Source: Agromyces aureus (GTDB taxonomy: Bacteria; Actinomycetota; Actinomycetes; Actinomycetales; Microbacteriaceae). From it: a stretch of DNA of 64,000 bases. Below are positions 1-13,655 of this stretch, piece after piece. Within the stretch, counting starts at the first letter, position 1, and each line of letters starts with the position of its first letter. The stretch covers positions 4,030,001 to 4,094,000 of the forward strand of contig NZ_CP013979.1 of assembly GCF_001660485.1 (NCBI RefSeq), written 5' to 3'. Both the position numbers and the translations under genes were made by a program. The notes under the pieces were generated by a model. It searched no databases. It was not told the origin of the DNA and worked only from the letters and a program-made list of their open reading frames with translations.

Positions 1-5275
<5,275 letters not shown>

Positions 5276-5292
5276 GCCGACCGCTCGAACAC

Positions 5293-5332
5293 GCGAGCAG
5301 GGCCCGTTCCAATCGGAACGGGCCCTGCTCGC
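5293..5332 (+). terminator. argG terminator hairpin
   Basis: A perfect 18-bp stem (5293-5310 with 5315-5332) encloses a four-base AATC loop. It starts 18 bases after the argG stop. No T-run follows, as is common in high-GC actinobacteria. It also lies downstream of the convergent small gene ending at 5370, so it may act in both directions. Confidence 0.85.
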
Positions 5333-5369
5333 GTCGGTGGCCGGGCGCGCGCTCAGGCAGCGCTGCCCG

Positions 5370-5714
5370 TCACTGCGGCGGACCTCCGTCGTCCTCGCAG
5401 CCGCTCGCGATGAAGTCGTCGCGACCGGATCCGGCGAACGAGATCACCTCACCCTTCGACGTGTAGCTGAACGCCGGCCAGACGTCCTCTTCGTCCTGGT
5501 GCTTGAAGTGCGCTCGGACGACCGCGATCTTGTCGGTCTCGATGTAGACGTACGGGTTCTTCTCGCTGTGCGTGGCGTGGCAGAACGCGATCCTGTGCTC
5601 GCCGTCGGGTGTCGGCTTCGACGCGTTCGCCGCGACGGACGCTCCGAACACGCTCACGGCAACGAACGGGACTGCTGCCAGGATCGCCGTGATCCTGCGC
5701 TTCGATGCGTGCAT
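5370..5714 (-). CDS. Small secreted protein with FCHAT motif
   Basis: A 114-residue protein with a signal peptide (MHASKRR, hydrophobic core, cleavage after VAANA). The mature part reads HRIAFCHATHSEKNPYVYIE, then HFKHQDEEDVWPAF, and ends in an acidic tail with a second cysteine. Secreted actinobacterial proteins often carry a similar FCHATGS..NPY motif followed by a His-rich HxxH segment, but I know no established function. The two cysteines could form a disulfide, and the His and acidic residues could bind metal; both are inference. The ATG has a good upstream ribosome binding site (GAGAGGAG). It is a single gene, convergent with argG. Confidence 0.75.
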   Translation of the reverse strand: MHASKRRITAILAAVPFVAVSVFGASVAANASKPTPDGEHRIAFCHATHSEKNPYVYIETDKIAVVRAHFKHQDEEDVWPAFSYTSKGEVISFAGSGRDDFIASGCEDDGGPPQ

Positions 5715-5854
5715 GATGAACTCCTCTCAGTTCTGCGCCACATCCAACTCCTTTCGCGGCGCAACGGCAGCCCTCGTGCGCCATTCGGCACTCGGCGCGC
5801 TCCCCCAGTCAGGGGGTCAGCCGCATGGCCGCCCGCCCAGCACACGGGCGACAC

Positions 5855-5890
5855 GGCGAGGGGTGGATGCCGCGGCATCCGCCCCTCGCC
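5855..5890. repeat. Palindromic GGATGCC/GGCATCC hairpin element
   Basis: A 36-base inverted repeat has arms GGCGAGGGGTGGATGCC and GGCATCCGCCCCTCGCC that meet at a central CGCGGC dyad. One G-T wobble interrupts the pairing. Unlike the other copies in this window it sits between divergent genes, so simple transcription termination does not explain it. Confidence 0.8.
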
Positions 5891-5973
5891 CGGTACCGCG
5901 GTGCCATACTCGGCGTATCGCCCGCCGAGCGCCGCTCCGAGCCGCGCGCAGGCCCGATCTTCGAGGAGCCCCG

Positions 5974-6015
5974 ATGACCGCACCCGCCTCGATCGCGACG
6001 GAGCCCCTCCGATGA
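5974..6015 (+). CDS. Thirteen-codon leader ORF coupled to cardiolipin synthase
   Basis: ATG at 5974 encodes MTAPASIATEPLR and its TGA overlaps the cls ATG as ATGA. A GAGGAG ribosome binding site lies five bases upstream, stronger than the site for cls itself. The peptide is unlikely to have its own function. The arrangement suggests translational coupling or a leader that sets expression of the downstream gene. No attenuator hairpin was found in it. Confidence 0.5.
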   Translation: MTAPASIATEPLR

Positions 6016-7508
6016 GCACCGAACTCTCGACGTTCATCGGCGTTCTGCTGGTGCTGGCCGATCTCGCCATCCGCATCGCCGCCCTCATCATCGTGCCGCG
6101 CGACCGCAAGCCGACCGCGGCGATGGCCTGGCTGCTCGCGATCTTCCTGATCCCGTTCGTGGGCATCGTGCTGTTCCTCCTCATCGGCAACGTGAAGCTC
6201 TCGAAGCGACGGCGGGCGAAGCAGGCCGAGATCGATCGCGTGCTCCAGGAGCGCGCTTCGGTACTCGCGCCGGAGCCGGATGCCGCGTGGCCGGCGTGGT
6301 TCGCGACGACCGTCGAGCAGAACCGCCGCCTCGGCGCCCTGCCAGCGGTGGCGGGCGAGTCGGCCGAGCTCATCGGCGACTACGGGGCGTCGATCGCGGC
6401 GATGACCGCCGACCTCGACACCGCTGAACGGTACGTGCACGTGGAGTTCTACATCGTCGCGTTCGACGACGTGACGAAGGACTTCTTCGCGGCCATGGAG
6501 CGCGCGGTGGCCCGCGGTGTGACCGTACGCCTCCTGCTCGACCATGTCGCGTCGCGCCGGGTCAGCGTGCACGAGGCCACCTTCGCCGAACTCGACCGCA
6601 TCGGCGTGCAGTGGCACTTCCTGCTGCCGTTCCAGCCGTTCAAGGGCAACTACGAGCGGCCCGACCTGCGCAACCACCGCAAGCTCGTCGTCGTCGACGG
6701 GCGCGTCGCCTACACGGGCTCGCAGAACCTCATCTCGCGCGACTACGACTCCCCGAAGAACCAGAAGCGCGGGCTCATGTGGCAGGAGCTCGTGGTCCGC
6801 CTCACCGGGCCCGTGGTGCGGTCGGTCGATGCGGTGTTCCGCTCCGACTGGTACGCCGAGACCGACGAGCTGCTCGATGCGGTGGGTGGCGCCGATGCGC
6901 CGCCAGCCGTCGAGACGCCAGCGCACGCCGACGGCGGCGCGGCCGCGGCATCCGCCCCCCTGGTGTGCCAGGTCGTGCCGAGCGGGCCCGCCTACGAGGA
7001 CGAGAACAACCTGCGGCTGTTCCTCTCGCTGGTCGCCTCGGCACAGGAACGCGTCATCATCACGAGCCCGTACTTCGTGCCCGACGAGGCCATGATGTAC
7101 GCGATCACGTCGGCGAAGCTGCGCGGGCTCGACGTGCAGCTGTTCGTCTCGGAACTCGGCGACCAGGGGTCGGTCTGGCACGCGCAACGCTCGTACTACG
7201 GGGCGCTGCTGCGGGCCGGCGTGCGGATCTGGCTGTACCCGGCGCCGTACATCCTGCACGCGAAGCACCTCTCGATCGACGACGACGTCGCGGTCATCGG
7301 GTCGAGCAACATGGACATCCGCTCGTTCAACCTCAACTACGAGATCTCGCTCATGGTGCGCAGCGCCTCGTTCGTCGCCGACATGCGCCAGGTCGAGCAG
7401 GGGTACCGGGACGCCGGGCGCGAGCTCACGCTCGAGGAGTGGAATCGCGAGCCGCTCTCGCGGACGTTCTTCGATGGGGTCGCGCGGCTCACGTCGGCGC
7501 TGCAGTAG
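6012..7508 (+). CDS. cls: Cardiolipin synthase, phospholipase D family
   Basis: A 498-residue membrane enzyme that forms cardiolipin from phosphatidylglycerol (or PG and CDP-diacylglycerol). Two N-terminal transmembrane segments (about residues 8-28 and 38-60, the PLDc_N region) precede two PLD domains. The HKD motifs are HRKLVVVDG at about residue 222 and HAKHLSIDD at about residue 416, each followed by the GS.N signature. A linker near residues 305-320 reads AAAASAPL and is encoded by a GCGGCATCC half-site of the window-wide palindrome. The frame is open well upstream. The ATG at 6012 is chosen because the first membrane segment begins right after it. Confidence 0.92.
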   Translation: MSTELSTFIGVLLVLADLAIRIAALIIVPRDRKPTAAMAWLLAIFLIPFVGIVLFLLIGNVKLSKRRRAKQAEIDRVLQERASVLAPEPDAAWPAWFATTVEQNRRLGALPAVAGESAELIGDYGASIAAMTADLDTAERYVHVEFYIVAFDDVTKDFFAAMERAVARGVTVRLLLDHVASRRVSVHEATFAELDRIGVQWHFLLPFQPFKGNYERPDLRNHRKLVVVDGRVAYTGSQNLISRDYDSPKNQKRGLMWQELVVRLTGPVVRSVDAVFRSDWYAETDELLDAVGGADAPPAVETPAHADGGAAAASAPLVCQVVPSGPAYEDENNLRLFLSLVASAQERVIITSPYFVPDEAMMYAITSAKLRGLDVQLFVSELGDQGSVWHAQRSYYGALLRAGVRIWLYPAPYILHAKHLSIDDDVAVIGSSNMDIRSFNLNYEISLMVRSASFVADMRQVEQGYRDAGRELTLEEWNREPLSRTFFDGVARLTSALQ

Positions 7509-7526
7509 GGGTCGTGCGGGGGCGCT

Positions 7527-7564
7527 GGTCTCGAGACGCTCCTGCGTCGCTCCTCGACCGGCGG
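7527..7564. repeat. REP-like element, copy A
   Basis: The sequence runs from GGTCTCGAGACGC to GCTCCTCGACCGGCGG just after cls. It matches the element at 30173-30205 (inverted) and both halves of 62062-62148. TCTCGAGA is itself palindromic. It lies outside genes, as expected for a dispersed extragenic repeat. Confidence 0.75.
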
Positions 7565-7583
7565 AGTCCGCATCCGAATAACT

Positions 7584-7614
7584 TGCACATGAGTGTGCAC
7601 GTTTGTTGTACGAT
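7584..7614 (+). promoter_or_regulatory. Operator and -10 for the TetR gene at 7621
   Basis: A TGCACA-TGAG-TGTGCA inverted repeat (7584-7599) sits just upstream of TACGAT (7609-7614), a TANNNT -10 element six bases before the ATG. The position suggests autorepression by the TetR protein. GGTGGG between the -10 and ATG could serve as a ribosome binding site if transcription starts elsewhere. Confidence 0.6.
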
Positions 7615-7620
7615 GGTGGG

Positions 7621-8274
7621 ATGCCGACCATCACCGACGAGGTTCGACGCGCTCCCCGTCGGGATGCCGCCGCGAACCGCCAAGCCCTGCTGACCGCAGC
7701 CGCCGAAGCCCTGGGCGAGAACCCCGACGCCTCGCTCGAGGCCATCGCGAGCGCCGCCGGCCTCACCCGTCGCGCGCTGTACGGGCACTTCGCCGGCCGC
7801 GACGAACTCGTGGCCGCGCTCATCGAGTCGGGTGCGACGCGGATCAACCTCGTCGCGACCCAGACCGATCACCCCGACGCCCCGACCGCCCTCGCGATGC
7901 TCGGCGCCCGCCTCTGGCATGCGATCGGCCACGTGCGCCTGCTCGCCGCGATGGCCGTGCGCGAGCCGCACGTCGACCAGGTCGCCGCCGCGCTCGCGCC
8001 GGTGCGCGAACGCCTCGACGCGATCGTCGCGCGCGGCGTCGCCGACGGCGGCATCCGGCCAGACATCGCGCCAGGGACGCTCGCCAGGCTCATCGAGCGG
8101 TCCGCCATCGCCGTGCTGCTCGAGGCATCCGTCGCCCCGCTCACCGATGCCGAGGGCCACCGACTCGTCATGGCCTCGGTGCTCGGCACCGCCGGTCTCG
8201 GGTGGCGCGAAGCGGGAGCGCTCATCGACTCGACCCCCGAACTCTCGATCGAGCGCATGGAGGCCCTCGTATGA
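7621..8274 (+). CDS. TetR family transcriptional regulator
   Basis: A 217-residue protein with an N-terminal TetR helix-turn-helix (ASLEAIASAAGLTRRALYGHFAGRDELVAAL, residues about 40-70). A ligand-binding alpha-helical C-terminal domain follows. Its TGA overlaps the ATG of the next gene, so it is co-translated with the ATPase-like and YhgE-type proteins and is likely their repressor. The ATG at 7621 is preferred over an upstream in-frame TTG because the latter overlaps the -10 region. The ligand is unknown. Confidence 0.88.
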   Translation: MPTITDEVRRAPRRDAAANRQALLTAAAEALGENPDASLEAIASAAGLTRRALYGHFAGRDELVAALIESGATRINLVATQTDHPDAPTALAMLGARLWHAIGHVRLLAAMAVREPHVDQVAAALAPVRERLDAIVARGVADGGIRPDIAPGTLARLIERSAIAVLLEASVAPLTDAEGHRLVMASVLGTAGLGWREAGALIDSTPELSIERMEALV

Positions 8275-8939
8275 GGATCGAACTGCAGGCTGTCGCCAAG
8301 GGCCGTCGCGCCCACGTGCTGCCGACCACGACCGTCGCCTTCGAATCCGGCCGGGTCACGCTCGCGCGTGCCGAGACCGAGCAGCGACCGACCGTGCTCG
8401 GGCTCATCGCCGCGGGGCGCATGCGGCCTGAGTCCGGCGCCGTGCTCATCGACGGCCGAACGGATGCCGCGGCGATCCGCCGACGCATCGCCCTCGTCGA
8501 TGCTCCGAGCGTCAGCGACCCGGCACCCGACATCACGGTCGCGGGCGTCGCCGCCGAGGAGCTCATGTTCGCCGGCGTCGCGTCGCACCCGATCGCGGTC
8601 GCGAACCGGCTGAGCGACCTCGGGCTCTCGGAGGTCGCGCGCATCCCCATCTCGAACGTCGACCCGCGCGAACGGCTGCGACTGCTGACCGAGCTCGCGA
8701 TCCTCCGCGACGGGGTCGAGGGGCTCGTGCTCGTCTCGCCCGACCGGCACGGCGGCGACCCCGTCGAGTGGTGGAACCTGGCGGGCTCGCTCGCCGACCG
8801 CGGCTTCGCCGTGCTCGTCATCGCGGGCGACGCCTCGGCCGCCGCACTCGCCGCCGACGCGATGCTCGAACGCATGCAGGGCGACGAACCCGACGAGGCC
8901 GTCGAACACGAGGTCATCGCCGAGGGAGGCCTCGCATGA
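8271..8939 (+). CDS. ABC-ATPase-like partner of a YhgE/Pip protein, degenerate
   Basis: A 222-residue protein with the general outline of an ABC ATPase. It has an N-terminal strand region with VLGLIAAGRMRPESGAVLIDGR, where a Walker A and the following segment would be, and LAILRDGVEGLVLVSPDRHGG in the Walker B region. The GxxGxGK[ST] loop is absent, so ATP hydrolysis by the classic mechanism is doubtful. It overlaps its neighbours by ATGA on both sides. Such degenerate ATPase genes often precede YhgE/Pip membrane genes in actinobacteria, which suggests a regulatory or structural subunit of that transporter. Confidence 0.65.
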   Translation: MRIELQAVAKGRRAHVLPTTTVAFESGRVTLARAETEQRPTVLGLIAAGRMRPESGAVLIDGRTDAAAIRRRIALVDAPSVSDPAPDITVAGVAAEELMFAGVASHPIAVANRLSDLGLSEVARIPISNVDPRERLRLLTELAILRDGVEGLVLVSPDRHGGDPVEWWNLAGSLADRGFAVLVIAGDASAAALAADAMLERMQGDEPDEAVEHEVIAEGGLA

Positions 8940-10795
8940 AGGTTCCGCAGATGATCGCCGCCGAGTTCCGGCGCCTGTTCTCGACGCGCATGTCGGTGAT
9001 CGCGCTGATCGCGCTCGTCGCCGTGCCCGTGCTCTACGGCGGGCTCTACCTCTGGGCCAACCAAGACCCGTACGCGAAGCTCAACGAGGTGCCGGTGGCC
9101 CTCGTCGTCGCCGACGAGGGCACGCCCGCCACCGACGACGCCCCCGCCCGCAACGTCGGCGACGAGGTCGCCGACGAGCTCATCGACGGGAACGCCTTCG
9201 AATGGCATCGCGTGTCGGCCGAGGAGGCCGAAGCCGGCCTCACCGACTCGAGTTACGACTTCGTCATCACGCTGCCCGCCGACTTCAGCGACGCGCTCGC
9301 GTCGATCCAGACCGACGAACCGCGGCAGGCCGAGATCATCCTCGAGACGAGCGACGCCAACAGCTACCTCGCCGGCACCATCGGCGAGCAGGCCGTGAAG
9401 ACCATCCGCACGACCGTCGCCGAACAGGTTGGGCGCGAGGCGGCGTCGCTGCTGCTCGACTCGATCTCGACGATCCGCGGCAAGCTCGTCGAGGCGGCCG
9501 ACGGTGCGCAGCAACTCGTCGACGGCACCGCGACGGCGATCGACGGCTCCTCGAAGCTCGGTGCCGGCGCGTCCGCGCTGGCCGACGGCAATGCCGCCCT
9601 CGCGACCGGAACGCAGCAGCTCGCCGAGGGCAGCGCCACGCTCGCCGACGGTGCGCAGCAGGTCGCCGACGGCAACGCGCAGCTCGCGACCTCCGCCGAT
9701 CGCGTCGGGTCCGTCGTGGGTCAGGCTGCCGCGTCGGTGCCGCAGGCGCGCGCCGAGATCCAGGCCCGACTCGCCGCCGCGGGCGTCGACCAGGCCACGA
9801 TCGACGACGTGCTCGCCCGCCTCGATCCCGTCGCCGACGACATCGCGGCCGGCAACGATCGCGTGCAGGAGGTCGTCGGCCAGATCGATCAGCTCGCCGC
9901 GGGCAGCGCCCAGGTGGCGAGCGGGTCGGCGACGCTGGCCGCCGGAGCGCAGACGGCCGCTGACGGGGCGTCGGCCGCGGCATCCGGAGCGGCGACGCTG
10001 CGCGACGGCATCGGCACCCTCGGCGACGGACTCGGCACGCTCGAGGCCGGCACGCAGACCCTGCACACCGGCCTCGCCGACGGCGCCGCGCAGATCCCCG
10101 ACTCCGACCAGGCCACGCGCGACGCGCAGGCGAAGACCATCGCCGACCCCGTCTCGCTCGAGACCGACGCCCTGACCGAGGCCGGCAACTACGGCGCGGG
10201 CCTCGCGCCGTTCTTCGCCGCGCTCGCGGGTTGGATCGGCATCTACGCGCTCTTCCTCATCGTGAAGCCGATCTCGCGGCGCGCGATCACGGCCCTGCAC
10301 TCGCCGATCCGGGTGACCCTCGCCGGCTGGCTGACCCCCGGCATCCTGGGCGCCGTGCAGATGATCGGCCTGTTCACGGTGCTCGCGGTGACGCTCGGGT
10401 TCCCGATGACGCATCCGCTCGGCACGCTCGGGGTCATGGTGCTCGCGTCGGCGACGTATGCGGCGATCATCCTCGCGCTGAACGTGTGGCTCGGCTCGGT
10501 CGGGCAGTTCCTCGGGCTCGTGCTCATGGTGCTGCAACTCGTGACCGCGGGCGGCACGTTCCCCTGGCAGACCCTGCCCGCACCGCTCGCCGCGCTGCAC
10601 CACGTGCTGCCCATGGGCTACGTCGTCGACATGATGCGCCAGTTCATGTACGGCGGCGACCTCGGGCGGGCCGCGTCCGACGCGGTCGTGCTGCTCATCT
10701 GGATGGTCGGCGCCCTCGTGCTCGCCGCCATCGGCGTGACTCGCATGACGCACTTCCGCACGCTGCGCGACCTGCAGCCCAGCCTCATCGGCTGA
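8936..10795 (+). CDS. YhgE/Pip family membrane protein (ABC-2-like)
   Basis: A 619-residue protein. One transmembrane helix lies near the N-terminus (about residues 18-40). A long extracytoplasmic region follows, then five or so C-terminal helices (about residues 425-610). The central part (about residues 190-400) holds repeats of seven residues such as LADGNAA, LATGTQQ, LAEGSAT, LADGAQQ and VADGNAQ, the YhgE/Pip N-terminal and coiled hallmark. The family is related to phage infection protein and to type VII secretion accessory proteins, and its function is export or envelope related. It is the last gene of the TetR operon. A hairpin terminator follows 36 bases after the stop. Confidence 0.88.
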   Translation: MKVPQMIAAEFRRLFSTRMSVIALIALVAVPVLYGGLYLWANQDPYAKLNEVPVALVVADEGTPATDDAPARNVGDEVADELIDGNAFEWHRVSAEEAEAGLTDSSYDFVITLPADFSDALASIQTDEPRQAEIILETSDANSYLAGTIGEQAVKTIRTTVAEQVGREAASLLLDSISTIRGKLVEAADGAQQLVDGTATAIDGSSKLGAGASALADGNAALATGTQQLAEGSATLADGAQQVADGNAQLATSADRVGSVVGQAAASVPQARAEIQARLAAAGVDQATIDDVLARLDPVADDIAAGNDRVQEVVGQIDQLAAGSAQVASGSATLAAGAQTAADGASAAASGAATLRDGIGTLGDGLGTLEAGTQTLHTGLADGAAQIPDSDQATRDAQAKTIADPVSLETDALTEAGNYGAGLAPFFAALAGWIGIYALFLIVKPISRRAITALHSPIRVTLAGWLTPGILGAVQMIGLFTVLAVTLGFPMTHPLGTLGVMVLASATYAAIILALNVWLGSVGQFLGLVLMVLQLVTAGGTFPWQTLPAPLAALHHVLPMGYVVDMMRQFMYGGDLGRAASDAVVLLIWMVGALVLAAIGVTRMTHFRTLRDLQPSLIG

Positions 10796-10830
10796 TCGAC
10801 GAAGCGGGCTCGACTGATCCGAATTCGCTC

Positions 10831-10867
10831 TGCCAGTTCCGCCTCAACCGATGAGGCGGAACTGGCA
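10831..10867 (+). terminator. Terminator of the YhgE operon
   Basis: A perfect 16-bp stem (TGCCAGTTCCGCCTCA with its complement) closes a five-base loop and is followed by TTGCGTTT. It is positioned just after the yhgE-type gene. Confidence 0.85.
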
Positions 10868-10940
10868 TTGCGTTTCAGCGGAAGTCGAACCTGGCGTCGC
10901 GTCGGCCGACGAGCGCGTCGCCGTGCGCGGGTCATGAGTC

Positions 10941-10970
10941 GAGGGGCGGATGCCGCGGCATCCGCCCCTC
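10941..10970. repeat. Perfect 30-bp palindromic hairpin element
   Basis: The arms are GAGGGGCGGATGCCG and CGGCATCCGCCCCTC, a perfect palindrome without a loop. It lies between the YhgE operon and the convergent gene ending at 11004. It may terminate the leftward operon as well as being a member of the window-wide repeat family. Confidence 0.85.
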
Positions 10971-11003
10971 TTCCGCACCGTCGCGGGTGCTCGGCCACCG
11001 AGC

Positions 11004-11696
11004 TCAGAGCGGGAACAGCAGGGCGACGCCCGTGCCGACGAGCCACACCGACCAGGCCATGTAGGCGAACGGCGTGACCGCACCCGCGAGCCGCCAGCCG
11101 CGCTCCTCGAAGCCGCCGACGAACTCGAGCGAGCAGAGCGCCAGCACAGCGCCGACGAGGATGCCGGCGAGCCCGATCCACCACGGCACCGTGGCGGATT
11201 GCATGATCGCGACGCCGACGAGGATCGTCCACGCGCCGCTGAAGAGGTAGCCGAGGTGCTCGCCCACGGCGACGCCCAGGTAGCGGTTGAACGACTGGAA
11301 CACGATCTCGATCGCCTCGCGGCGCGCGGGGGACGCATCGGGGTCTGCGCTCTCCCTCGCCAGGTACGGAACGAGGAACGGCCAGCGCACGAGGCCCAGG
11401 AACTGCACCGCGGCCGCGAGCACCCCGATGACGAGGCCCGTCGCGACGAGCGTCGCATCGGCGCCGACCAGCGTGCCGGCGACGAGCACGGAGGCCGGAG
11501 CGAGCAGCACGGCCGTCATCGCGAAGAACCACCAGAGGAGCACCAGCGACGACCCGCCCTCGCGGAAGCGCTCGAGCACCTCGCGCGTGGGCCTGCGCAG
11601 GATGTCGGGGTACGAGAACCGCGCGGCGAGGGCCGCGAACGCGACGTTGAACGCGATCGGGAGCACGATCAACAGGATGCCGGTGGCGATGCGCAT
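11004..11696 (-). CDS. DUF4386-like membrane protein
   Basis: A 230-residue integral membrane protein with about six hydrophobic segments. It has a cytoplasmic stretch YPDILRRPTREVLERFREGG near residue 30, a phrase I associate with the DUF4386 family, whose function is not known. The start at 11696 is taken because the upstream extension is Arg/Pro-rich shadow sequence. It begins four bases after the stop of the preceding membrane protein gene, so both form one operon divergent from the TetR gene at 12376. Confidence 0.7.
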   Translation of the reverse strand: MRIATGILLIVLPIAFNVAFAALAARFSYPDILRRPTREVLERFREGGSSLVLLWWFFAMTAVLLAPASVLVAGTLVGADATLVATGLVIGVLAAAVQFLGLVRWPFLVPYLARESADPDASPARREAIEIVFQSFNRYLGVAVGEHLGYLFSGAWTILVGVAIMQSATVPWWIGLAGILVGAVLALCSLEFVGGFEERGWRLAGAVTPFAYMAWSVWLVGTGVALLFPL

Positions 11697-11700
11697 CACG

Positions 11701-12282
11701 TCAGGCCTCCGTCGTGGCGAGGTCGGCCGGGGAAGCCTGCTGCGCGGGCCGGGACTGTGACTCGCGCCGCTTCGGTCGCGGGCCGAGGATCCAGCGGAGC
11801 ACCAGACCGGTGAGCACCATCGCGACGACCGCACCACTCGAGCCGAAGACGACGTGGCCCCGGTCGAGGTCGACGATGACGAACGACGTGATGACCCACG
11901 CGGCGGCCCAGGAGAGCGCGACGACCGCGGCCCAGAGCATGCCGACGCGAAGACGCGCGCCGAGCACGACCGCCTGCGCCGCCCCCACCAGGAGGCCGGT
12001 CACGAGCCCGGTGAGCGCAGCCGCCACCGGGGCGACGGGCGGCCCGAACAGCGCTGCCGACAACGCGGATCCGGCGCCGAACGCGACCGTCGTCGCGACG
12101 GGCCAGCGCCAGTCGACGGTGCGCCCGAGCGCGAGCCACTGGGCGCCGCCGAGGATCGCACCGGCGATCACTCCCGCCGCGAGCGCCGTCATCGAGTCGG
12201 TCACCGATCCGACGGCGAGCATCGCGAGCAGGCCGCCGAGCGGAAAGGCGAGGAACGTGGGAATCCAGCGAAGGAAGGACAT
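11701..12282 (-). CDS. Hypothetical integral membrane protein
   Basis: A 193-residue protein with five to six transmembrane segments rich in Gly, Ala and Val (for example LAFPLGGLLAMLAVGSV, AAGVIAGAILGGAQWLAL and ALTGLVTGLLVGAAQAVVLG) and a basic, polar C-terminal tail. The repeated G-A-Q-W/A-L pattern suggests internal duplication of a two-helix unit. I do not recognise a characterised family. Its start lies 18 bases from the large near-palindrome at 12300-12344, which makes it and the DUF4386-like gene the probable targets of the divergent TetR repressor. Confidence 0.75.
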   Translation of the reverse strand: MSFLRWIPTFLAFPLGGLLAMLAVGSVTDSMTALAAGVIAGAILGGAQWLALGRTVDWRWPVATTVAFGAGSALSAALFGPPVAPVAAALTGLVTGLLVGAAQAVVLGARLRVGMLWAAVVALSWAAAWVITSFVIVDLDRGHVVFGSSGAVVAMVLTGLVLRWILGPRPKRRESQSRPAQQASPADLATTEA

Positions 12283-12299
12283 GCGGTACTCCGATCTGC

Positions 12300-12344
12300 G
12301 TTGCGTACGTCGTACGTTATCGCATAATGTACGATGTACGCAAC
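12300..12344. promoter_or_regulatory. 45-bp near-palindromic operator between divergent genes
   Basis: GTTGCGTAC at the left end pairs with GTACGCAAC at the right end, and inner GTACG/CGTAC units repeat the symmetry with few mismatches. The site lies between the membrane gene start (12282) and the TetR start (12376). It probably binds two TetR dimers and controls both directions. Confidence 0.75.
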
Positions 12345-12375
12345 ATATCGAGACACCTGGCATCGAGGAGCACGG

Positions 12376-13020
12376 ATGACCGACACCACCGCCCCACGCG
12401 AACGGCGGCGCCGCAACTCCCTCACCGAAGACGAGATCCTCGACGCCGCCGAGGCCGTCGCCGCAGACGGGTTCGCGGCCCTGACCATCCGCGCGGTCGC
12501 CGACGCGCTCGGCGCGTCGCCCATGGCGCTCTACCGCTACTTCGCGACGAAGGACGAGCTCGTCGACGCCCTGCTCGACCGCGTGCTCGGGCGCTTCGAG
12601 TTCGGCGACGAATCCGGCGCATCCGGTGATCCCCGGGCCGACCTCGACGACTTCGCGCACCGGCACCTCGCGCTGCTGCTCGAACACCCGTGGGCCGTCG
12701 CGGCGCTCGTCGCGCACCCGTTGCCGGGCCCCAACGCCTTCCCGATCGGCGAGCGCGCCCTCGCGATCCTCGAGCGCGCGGGCATCACCGGCGACGACGC
12801 GGTCGCCCTCTTCAGCGGCATCCTCGCGCTCAACTACGGGTGGGCCTCGTTCGCGGTCTCGCGCGACGAGCCCGACGCGGCCTCGAGCATGGCGCGCCTC
12901 TTCGCCGCCACGGCGCCCGGCCTGCCCCGCACCGCCGCGGTCGCCGCCGAAATGCAGCGCTACGGCAGCGAGGACCACTACGACCGCGTGATCGCGCGCC
13001 TGCTGCACACGGTCGGCTGA
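12376..13020 (+). CDS. TetR/AcrR family regulator with TetR_C-type effector domain
   Basis: A 214-residue protein with a helix-turn-helix at about residues 17-60 (ILDAAEAVAADGFAALTIRAVADALGASPMALYRYFATKDELVDAL). The C-terminal domain is of the kind found in TetR-class repressors. The ATG at 12376 has GGAG five bases upstream; an earlier in-frame ATG inside the operator is rejected. The gene diverges from two membrane protein genes across a large palindromic operator, so it is a likely local repressor that responds to an unknown ligand. Confidence 0.88.
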   Translation: MTDTTAPRERRRRNSLTEDEILDAAEAVAADGFAALTIRAVADALGASPMALYRYFATKDELVDALLDRVLGRFEFGDESGASGDPRADLDDFAHRHLALLLEHPWAVAALVAHPLPGPNAFPIGERALAILERAGITGDDAVALFSGILALNYGWASFAVSRDEPDAASSMARLFAATAPGLPRTAAVAAEMQRYGSEDHYDRVIARLLHTVG

Positions 13021-13062
13021 GCCGACGGCTGACCCGCCGACCCACCAACGCGCGGCACGACG

Positions 13063-13094
13063 AGAGGGGCGGATGCCGCGGCATCCGCCCCTCT
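13063..13094. repeat. Perfect 32-bp palindromic hairpin element
   Basis: The arms AGAGGGGCGGATGCCG and CGGCATCCGCCCCTCT form a perfect palindrome. It lies between two convergent genes ending at 13020 and 13117, a position suited to bidirectional termination. Its core is identical to the 10941-10970 copy. Confidence 0.85.
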
Positions 13095-13116
13095 GGAGGT
13101 TCGCGTCGAGCCCGCG

Positions 13117-13485
13117 CTACGCGGGCGTCTGCTGGTGCGCCGCCACGTGCCAGGCGCCGTCGTCGTAGACGTACGTGGTCGACATGCGGAGGTTCGCGGT
13201 GTCGTCGCCACGGCGGGCGACCGCCCGGTAGACGACGATGCCCGCGCGATCGCCGAGACGGATCACCGCGGGCTCGTGCAGTTCGTAGGACTCCCACGGC
13301 GGCGTCGCGCGGAAGCGGGCGAGGATCTCGTCTCGACCGAGCGTCGCCCCCTCGACGACCATGAGGGCATCGCGGGTCATCGAGCGTTGGTAGTGCTCGC
13401 CGCCGCGACCGTCGAGGATCGCCTTCCATCCGGCGTGCTCTTCGTGCAACAGACGGGCGGGCAGATCATCGGTGATCTCGGTCAT
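13117..13485 (-). CDS. NTF2-like protein (DUF4440/SnoaL type)
   Basis: A 122-residue protein with the cone-shaped NTF2-like pattern. An N-terminal helix with HEEHAGWKAILDGRGGEHYQ is followed by LMVVEGATLGRDEILARF, and a C-terminal beta region ends in TTYVYDDGAWHVAAHQQTP. Members bind or convert small hydrophobic molecules or act as stress-induced proteins; the substrate here is unknown. It is a single gene that shares the palindrome at 13063 with the convergent TetR gene. Confidence 0.78.
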   Translation of the reverse strand: MTEITDDLPARLLHEEHAGWKAILDGRGGEHYQRSMTRDALMVVEGATLGRDEILARFRATPPWESYELHEPAVIRLGDRAGIVVYRAVARRGDDTANLRMSTTYVYDDGAWHVAAHQQTPA

Positions 13486-13655
13486 GGCGACAACGCTAAC
13501 CGCGATCGGATGCCGCGGCTAGGGCGTTCTCGACCCTGCCCCGGAGATTCTCGGCGACACGCCGATCCGGACCGGCGCCACGCCAGAGCGCCAGCGCGGA
13601 TCCGGAGTTCGGGCGGCGTCGGCGCCCGGCCGCGGCATCCGCCCCGCTGCCCTTC

